From contig DHQX01000012.1 in assembly GCA_002411105.1 (NCBI GenBank), forward strand, positions 5,747 through 24,095: a DNA stretch of 18,349 nucleotides. Reading direction: 5' to 3'. Of this stretch, positions 13,816 to 18,349 are shown piece by piece. The notes under the pieces were generated by a model. It was not told the DNA's origin. It searched no databases and saw only the letters and a program-made list of their open reading frames with translations. The DNA comes from Christensenella sp. UBA5327 (GTDB taxonomy: Bacteria; Bacillota; Clostridia; Christensenellales; Aristaeellaceae). The position numbers were made by a program, and so were the translations under genes. Within the stretch, counting starts at the first letter, position 1. Each line of letters begins with the position of its first letter.

Positions 13816-14823
13816 ATGGAGTACGGACACATCGCAAACCTCTCCCGCCCGGTCTCCCGCTTTGTATTTGGCACGGCCCACCCGGTGTTTTTCAGCGCCA
13901 CCCGCACGCTTCATGGAAAAGAGGCGGGCTTTGAGGCGGCGCTTGAAACCGCGTTTAAATTGCTGGATGAGGTGTATGCCATGGGCATCAACACGCTGGA
14001 CTGCTCCAACCACTACGGCGAGGAGCCGGTGGGCGAGTGGCTGGCCGCCCGGGGGCTGCATGATGAGGTCAACATCCTCACCAAGGGCGCCCATTTCAAC
14101 ACCTGGCGCAACCGGGTCACCCCCTATGACATCCTGGCGGACGCCCATGACTCCCTGGCCAAACTAGGGAAAAAGAAGCTGGAGATCTATCTGCTCCACC
14201 GGGATGACGAGAGCCAGCCCGTGGGCCCCATCATGGAGGCGCTTCATAGCCTGGTCAAGGAGGGCAAGGCGGGCATCATCGGGGTGTCCAACTGGCGCCT
14301 TGCGCGCATCCAGCAAGCCAATGACTATGCGAAGGAGCACCGCCTCACCCCCTTGAGCGTCAACAGCCCCCACTTTGGCCTGGCCCTCCAGCTGACCGAT
14401 GTGTGGGGCGGCGGCTGCCAGACCATCGCGGGGCCTGATTATGAGGCGGACAGGGCGTGGTTTGCGCAGCAGAAGATGCCCATCTTCGCCTATTCCAGCC
14501 TGGCCCGGGGCCTGTTCTCCGGCGGCTTTATAAGCCATGACCGGCAGAAGATGCAAGAAGTGCTGGATGAGCACACCCAGCGGGGCTATGTGGATGAGGA
14601 CAACCTGCGCCGCCTGGCGCGGGCTGAGGAAATAGCCAAGGAAAAGGGCGTGCCGGTTTCCCGGATCGCCCTTAGCTGGATGCTGCATCAGCCCATGGAT
14701 ATCTACCCGGTGATCAGCACGGCCAGCGCGGAGAAGATGCGCTCCAACATCGCCGCAGCGAACATCCGCCTGACGCCCCAGGAATGCGCCTGGCTGAATC
14801 TGGAGCGGGAGGACAGGGGCTGA
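13816..14823 (+). CDS. Aldo/keto reductase family protein
   Basis: The 335-residue TIM-barrel NAD(P)H-dependent oxidoreductase keeps the full catalytic tetrad: Asp62 and Tyr67 in LDCSNHYGEE, Lys90 in ILTKGAH and His128 in YLLHRDD. Later family features are GKAGIIGVSNW and a C-terminal VPVSRIALSWMLHQP helix. Such enzymes reduce sugar aldehydes or ketones, but the substrate cannot be told from sequence. ATG 13816 follows GGAGG with a 9-base spacer. The gene follows the ABC operon terminator by about 40 bases, so it probably has its own promoter; TATATT at 13780-13785 could be a -10 but has no good -35. Its stop is two bases from the stop of the convergent phosphoglucomutase gene. Confidence 0.9.
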   Translation: MEYGHIANLSRPVSRFVFGTAHPVFFSATRTLHGKEAGFEAALETAFKLLDEVYAMGINTLDCSNHYGEEPVGEWLAARGLHDEVNILTKGAHFNTWRNRVTPYDILADAHDSLAKLGKKKLEIYLLHRDDESQPVGPIMEALHSLVKEGKAGIIGVSNWRLARIQQANDYAKEHRLTPLSVNSPHFGLALQLTDVWGGGCQTIAGPDYEADRAWFAQQKMPIFAYSSLARGLFSGGFISHDRQKMQEVLDEHTQRGYVDEDNLRRLARAEEIAKEKGVPVSRIALSWMLHQPMDIYPVISTASAEKMRSNIAAANIRLTPQECAWLNLEREDRG

Positions 14824-14825
14824 TC

Positions 14826-16547
14826 TTACTCCGCCAGAGCCTGGATGCCCGCCATCAGTTTATCTGCGGTCATCCGGGCTTTTTCCATGCTCTCAGGGTG
14901 GCTGGCTCCGGCATAGAACTTGATCTTGGGCTCGGTGCCTGATGGCCTGGCGCACAGCCAGTGGCCACCTTCCAGCTCAAAATACAGCACGTCAGACGCC
15001 GGGCCGTCAAGCGTTTGGCGCTGGGCGCCTGCGGTTCTCACCCCGGTCAGATAATCCCGCAGGGCCAGCACCTTGACCCCAGTGATCTCTTCCGGCGGGG
15101 CCTCCCGCAGGGCTTTCATGATCTCAAGCATCCGCTCCGCCCCCGCCTTGCCGGGGTAGGTGTTGGACACCACCGTTTCCACAAAGTAGCCATAGCGCTG
15201 ATAGATCTGCTGGAGGCGGTCATACAGGGTAATGCCCTCGTTTTGGCACATGCAGGCGGCCTCCGCCACCAGCAGCGCCGCATTCACCGCGTCCTTATCC
15301 CTGACCTGGGTGGAGGACAGGTAGCCAAAGCTCTCCTCAAACCCAAACAGGAAGGTGTGGGAGCCGGTGTCCTCAAAGGCCTGCATTTTTTCGCCGATGA
15401 ACTTGAAGCCGGTGAGCACATTGAAGATGTCCACGCCAAAATCATCGCAGATCGCCCGGGCTAGCTCGGTGGACACGATGGATTTGACGCAGGCGCCGTT
15501 TGCCGGCAGGGCAGCGGCCTTCTTTTTTTCGCTCAGGAGATGGTATAGCATCAGGCAGCCGATCTGGTTGCCGGTGAGGGTGCGGAAAACGCCCCCGCTG
15601 TCCAAAACGCACACACCCAGGCGGTCACAGTCAGGGTCGGTGCCGATGATGACCGTGGCCCCCACCTTCTGCGCCAGGGGAATGGACAGCGTAAAGGCGC
15701 CCGGGTCCTCGGGGTTGGGGGCCTTGACGGTGGAGAAGGCGGGGTCGGGCAATTCTTGTTCAGGTACCACGGTGACCTGAGAAAAGCCCGCTTCGCTTAA
15801 TACCCGGCGCACCGGGAGGTTTCCGGAGCCATGCAGCGGGGTGTAGACAATGCTCAAATCCGGCCCCACCCGGCGCACGATGTCCGGCCGCACCTGAAGG
15901 GACAGCACCATATCGGTATAGTCTTTGTCCACCTCTTTTTCGCCGATATAGGTGAGCAGCCCCTTTTCCAGCGCCTGGTTTTCATCCATGGGGCAGCACT
16001 GGTCATAGGAGAGCGCCGCCATGCGCTGGGTGACGCCGGCCACGGCCTCGGGGGAGAGCTGGGCCCCGTCAGGCCCATAGGCCTTAAAGCCGTTGTATTC
16101 CGGCGGGTTGTGGCTGGCGGTGATGACCACCCCCGCCGCGGCTCTCAGGTGCCTCACGGCATAGGACAGCACCGGCACCGGGCGCAGGCTATCAAACAGC
16201 AGCGCCCTGACCCCCCGGGCGGCCAGCATCAGCGCGGTTTCTTTGGCAAAGACATCGCTAAAGCGCCGGGAGTCATAGGCGATGGCAACCGGGCCTTCCG
16301 GCTGCCCCGCGTCAAGGCGCAGATAATCCGCCAGCCCCGCGGCTGCCCTTCTGATGGTGTAGCGGTTGATGCGGTTGGGCCCGGCGCCCAAAACGCCCCG
16401 CATGCCGGCGGTGCCAAAGGCCAGGTCCCGGTAGAAGCGGTCCTCCAGGGCCTTGGGGTCGTCTTTGACCTGCGCCAGCTCCTCTGTGATCTGCGTGTCA
16501 GAGGAAAACCATTTTAACCAGTCCTGATAGGCCTGTTTGATGTCCAT
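14826..16547 (-). CDS. pgcA: Alpha-phosphoglucomutase / phosphomannomutase
   Basis: The 573-residue alpha-D-phosphohexomutase interconverts glucose-1-phosphate and glucose-6-phosphate (or the mannose equivalents). It carries all four active-site loops: the phosphoserine loop TASHNP (Ser145), the metal-binding loop GTDPDCDR (Asp304, Asp306, Asp308), the sugar-binding loop GFEESFGYL (402-410) and the phosphate-binding loop RPSGTEPKIK (530-539). Its N-terminal GTAGMRGVLGAGPNRIN and length are those of the long PgcA/PGM2 branch (B. subtilis PgcA is about 580 residues) rather than of GlmM or short ManB. ATG 16547 follows AAGGAGG with an 8-base spacer. Monocistronic by appearance. Symbol assigned by family branch, not by proof of substrate. 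Confidence 0.94.
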   Translation of the reverse strand: MDIKQAYQDWLKWFSSDTQITEELAQVKDDPKALEDRFYRDLAFGTAGMRGVLGAGPNRINRYTIRRAAAGLADYLRLDAGQPEGPVAIAYDSRRFSDVFAKETALMLAARGVRALLFDSLRPVPVLSYAVRHLRAAAGVVITASHNPPEYNGFKAYGPDGAQLSPEAVAGVTQRMAALSYDQCCPMDENQALEKGLLTYIGEKEVDKDYTDMVLSLQVRPDIVRRVGPDLSIVYTPLHGSGNLPVRRVLSEAGFSQVTVVPEQELPDPAFSTVKAPNPEDPGAFTLSIPLAQKVGATVIIGTDPDCDRLGVCVLDSGGVFRTLTGNQIGCLMLYHLLSEKKKAAALPANGACVKSIVSTELARAICDDFGVDIFNVLTGFKFIGEKMQAFEDTGSHTFLFGFEESFGYLSSTQVRDKDAVNAALLVAEAACMCQNEGITLYDRLQQIYQRYGYFVETVVSNTYPGKAGAERMLEIMKALREAPPEEITGVKVLALRDYLTGVRTAGAQRQTLDGPASDVLYFELEGGHWLCARPSGTEPKIKFYAGASHPESMEKARMTADKLMAGIQALAE

Positions 16548-16585
16548 TGTATTGACCTCCTTGCGGGAATCTTCAGTTTTTATAT

Positions 16586-16614
16586 ATTATATAGGCGAAA
16601 ATCAACCTTGGCAA
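16586..16614 (-). promoter_or_regulatory. Promoter of the phosphoglucomutase gene
   Basis: On the minus strand TTGCCA (16614-16609), a 17-base spacer and a perfect TATAAT (16591-16586) lie about 40 bases before the start codon. An overlapping TTGATT further in is a weaker alternative -35. Confidence 0.82.
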
Positions 16615-16655
16615 GGATGGGAGCGGCCCCATCCCGCCAAAGAGCAGAAGAATGC

Positions 16656-16684
16656 TTGACCATGTAATGAAATTGTAATAGAAT
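16656..16684 (+). promoter_or_regulatory. Promoter of the multi-SH3 secreted protein gene
   Basis: TTGACC (16656-16661), a 17-base AT-rich spacer and TAGAAT (16679-16684) give a near-consensus promoter divergent from that of the phosphoglucomutase gene. Their -35 boxes are 41 bases apart. The interval between them holds no clear operator. Confidence 0.8.
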
Positions 16685-16744
16685 AATACGCAAGTATCGG
16701 CGCCTTTAACTGAGGCTTGAATTTGGGAAGGAACGGGTGCGTAT

Positions 16745-18349
16745 ATGCATAAGAAAAGAAGGACCATCGGCGGGCTGAATCGCCTGGCGGCCATGCTATT
16801 GGCGTTGGTGATCGTGCTGCCGCTGATGCCGGCGATGGGGGAGGCTGTCTCCGCCTATGGCATGACCACGCTTGACAAGGTGAACATCCGCCCGGCGATG
16901 AACACCTCGGACTATATAGACCGGCTCCCCTTGGGCTGGGTGGCGAAGATCCTTGAGACCACTCAGAGCAGCGGCGTCACCTGGTACAAGGTGGAGACCG
17001 TGCTGCCCAAGTTCGCCAACCGGCCCGCCCAGACCGGCTATATCCGGGGGGATGTGTTCCGGCCCTTTACCCCGGCAGAGGAAGCCAGCTGGCTGGTATC
17101 AAAGCCCCAGATCTATGGCGGCAGCGTATCCCCGGTGGTGCCAGGCCCCGGCACGGTGATCACCGATCCTCCCTCCTCCACCTGGGTGACCGAGCCGCCC
17201 TCCTGGCAGGCGCCCACGGGCTATGTGCAGATCATCCTGCACAACACCAACCTCCGGGAGCAGCCGGAGAGCAGCACCATCTACGCCCAGATCCCCAAGG
17301 GCAAGATCCTGCCCTATTACGGCGGCGCCATCTACAGGGGCTCCTACCAGTGGCAATACGTCTACTATCCGGACAAGAACGAATTTGGCTATATCCGCAG
17401 CAATTGCTATACCTATACCACCGAAGCGGGCGAAGAACTGCCCCCTGGCACCCCCACCTATCCGGCCATGGGTTATGTCATCATCACGCTGCAAGGCACC
17501 AACCTCAGGCAGGAGCCCGGCGGCGGCAACATCATCAGGCGCCTTGACAAGGGCAAAGTGCTTCCTTATTACACGGAGGGCACCTGGGTAAACGGCTACG
17601 AGTGGCTGTCGGTATATATCCCTGAGACCAATCAGACAGGCTACATCCGCGGGGATTGCTATGCCTATACCGATGCCCAGGGCAAGCCCACAACCACGCC
17701 CAAGCCGATTCCCTCCACCCTGCCCGGCGGTGTCACCTATCCGCCCATCCTGGCGGGCAAGTATGCGCTGACAGCTGTGGCGGGCACCAGCCTCCGCCAG
17801 ACGGAAAACGGCATTGCCCTCACGTCGCTTCCCATCCACACTCAGCTTGATATTATTAACTATCCCACCTCCATCACCAGCCCCTGGTACCGGGTGAAAG
17901 CCCTGGGCTATGAAGGTTATGTGCATGAGGATTTTATCCGCCTCCTCAGCGAAGGAGAAGCGGCGGCCTGGCTGGCCAACCGCACCCTGCCCCAGGATAT
18001 GCGGCCTGGTGGCGGCGCGCTGCCGACCATCATCCCCACCAATCCCACCCAGGCTACCAGCGGCTATCTGCGCATCACCCTGCCGGGCACCAACCTGCGC
18101 AAGACGCCCGGGGGGCTCTCCCTGATGAAGTTTGACGTGGATACGGTGCTGCCCTTTGACGGCGCCCCCACCTACCACATGGGCTACTACTGGGCCTATG
18201 TGACCGACGCGCGCAGCGGCCATAAGGGCTATGTGCGCAGCGACTGCTATGTGATCACCCAGGGCGGCGGCACCCCGGTTGTGACCCCGGCACCCACGCA
18301 GCCCACCACCAGCCAGGGCGCCATCCGGCTCACCCTGGGCGGGGTCAAC
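16745..18349 (+). CDS. Secreted multi-domain bacterial SH3 protein, 3'-truncated by window edge
   Basis: The 535 codons present begin with a signal peptide: MHKKRR, a hydrophobic core to about residue 31, and a probable signal peptidase I site after VSA at 37. At least five bacterial SH3-like (SH3b) modules follow, at about residues 40-115, 159-235, 243-315, 338-410 and 440-506; a sixth starts near 525. Each has the NLR/NIR strand (for example GTNLRQEPGG) and a closing GYIRGDCY-like strand. Modules are joined by Pro/Thr/Gly-rich linkers. Modules 1 and 4 end with an E-A-x-W-L helix that the others lack. Such proteins bind cell-wall peptides or glycans, often with a C-terminal hydrolase; whatever follows lies off the right edge. 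AAGGA is 12 bases before ATG 16745, a long spacer, and no better in-frame start is seen. Confidence 0.88.
   Translation, partial: MHKKRRTIGGLNRLAAMLLALVIVLPLMPAMGEAVSAYGMTTLDKVNIRPAMNTSDYIDRLPLGWVAKILETTQSSGVTWYKVETVLPKFANRPAQTGYIRGDVFRPFTPAEEASWLVSKPQIYGGSVSPVVPGPGTVITDPPSSTWVTEPPSWQAPTGYVQIILHNTNLREQPESSTIYAQIPKGKILPYYGGAIYRGSYQWQYVYYPDKNEFGYIRSNCYTYTTEAGEELPPGTPTYPAMGYVIITLQGTNLRQEPGGGNIIRRLDKGKVLPYYTEGTWVNGYEWLSVYIPETNQTGYIRGDCYAYTDAQGKPTTTPKPIPSTLPGGVTYPPILAGKYALTAVAGTSLRQTENGIALTSLPIHTQLDIINYPTSITSPWYRVKALGYEGYVHEDFIRLLSEGEAAAWLANRTLPQDMRPGGGALPTIIPTNPTQATSGYLRITLPGTNLRKTPGGLSLMKFDVDTVLPFDGAPTYHMGYYWAYVTDARSGHKGYVRSDCYVITQGGGTPVVTPAPTQPTTSQGAIRLTLGGVN

Noticed and set aside
17099..18223. 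374-codon minus-strand frame opposite the SH3 protein
   Set aside because: It mirrors repeated, GC-rich coding sequence in the other strand; the plus frame has a signal peptide, SH3 modules and a promoter, while this one has no recognisable domain.

Overview
The window is GC-rich bacterial DNA with strong Shine-Dalgarno sites and sigma-A-type promoters. A clostridial lysine-fermentation operon, a lysine riboswitch, a ROK regulator and a repeat-rich extracellular SH3 protein together suggest a high-GC anaerobic member of the Clostridia (Firmicutes), possibly an uncultured gut or digester lineage. That assignment is an inference from gene content; there is no rRNA or other marker here.

Region 1 (1-6574, minus strand) is a tightly packed lysine-fermentation operon. 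In transcription order it reads: promoter, lysine riboswitch, intrinsic terminator, MaoC-type hydratase, kal, kce, kdd, kamA, a KamB-type P-loop protein, and kamD running off the left edge. The encoded route is L-lysine to beta-lysine (KamA), to 3,5-diaminohexanoate (KamDE), to 5-amino-3-oxohexanoate (Kdd), to 3-aminobutyryl-CoA plus acetoacetate using acetyl-CoA (Kce), to crotonyl-CoA plus ammonia (Kal). The leader is the most striking element. A complete lysine aptamer, including a 6-bp L2-L3 kissing interaction, shares its P1 3' strand with a 12-bp terminator hairpin placed just before the first ribosome binding site. This arrangement predicts that lysine turns the operon ON.

Region 2 (6657-13774) is a carbohydrate module. 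A minus-strand ROK-family repressor is divergent from a plus-strand set: a divergent NagB-like sugar isomerase/deaminase, a PIG-L/LmbE-type zinc deacetylase, and a sugar ABC importer (double ATPase, permease, periplasmic-type binding protein) that ends at a strong intrinsic terminator. Uptake of an N-acylated amino sugar, followed by deacylation and isomerisation or deamination, is a reasonable reading. The NagB-like protein lacks residues used by classical glucosamine-6-phosphate deaminase, so the substrate is open.

Region 3 (13816-18349) holds an aldo/keto reductase convergent (2-nt gap) with an alpha-phosphoglucomutase gene. The latter is divergent, through a well-formed two-promoter region, from a secreted multi-SH3 protein that runs off the right edge. 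No rRNA, tRNA, CRISPR array, insertion sequence or phage gene was seen.
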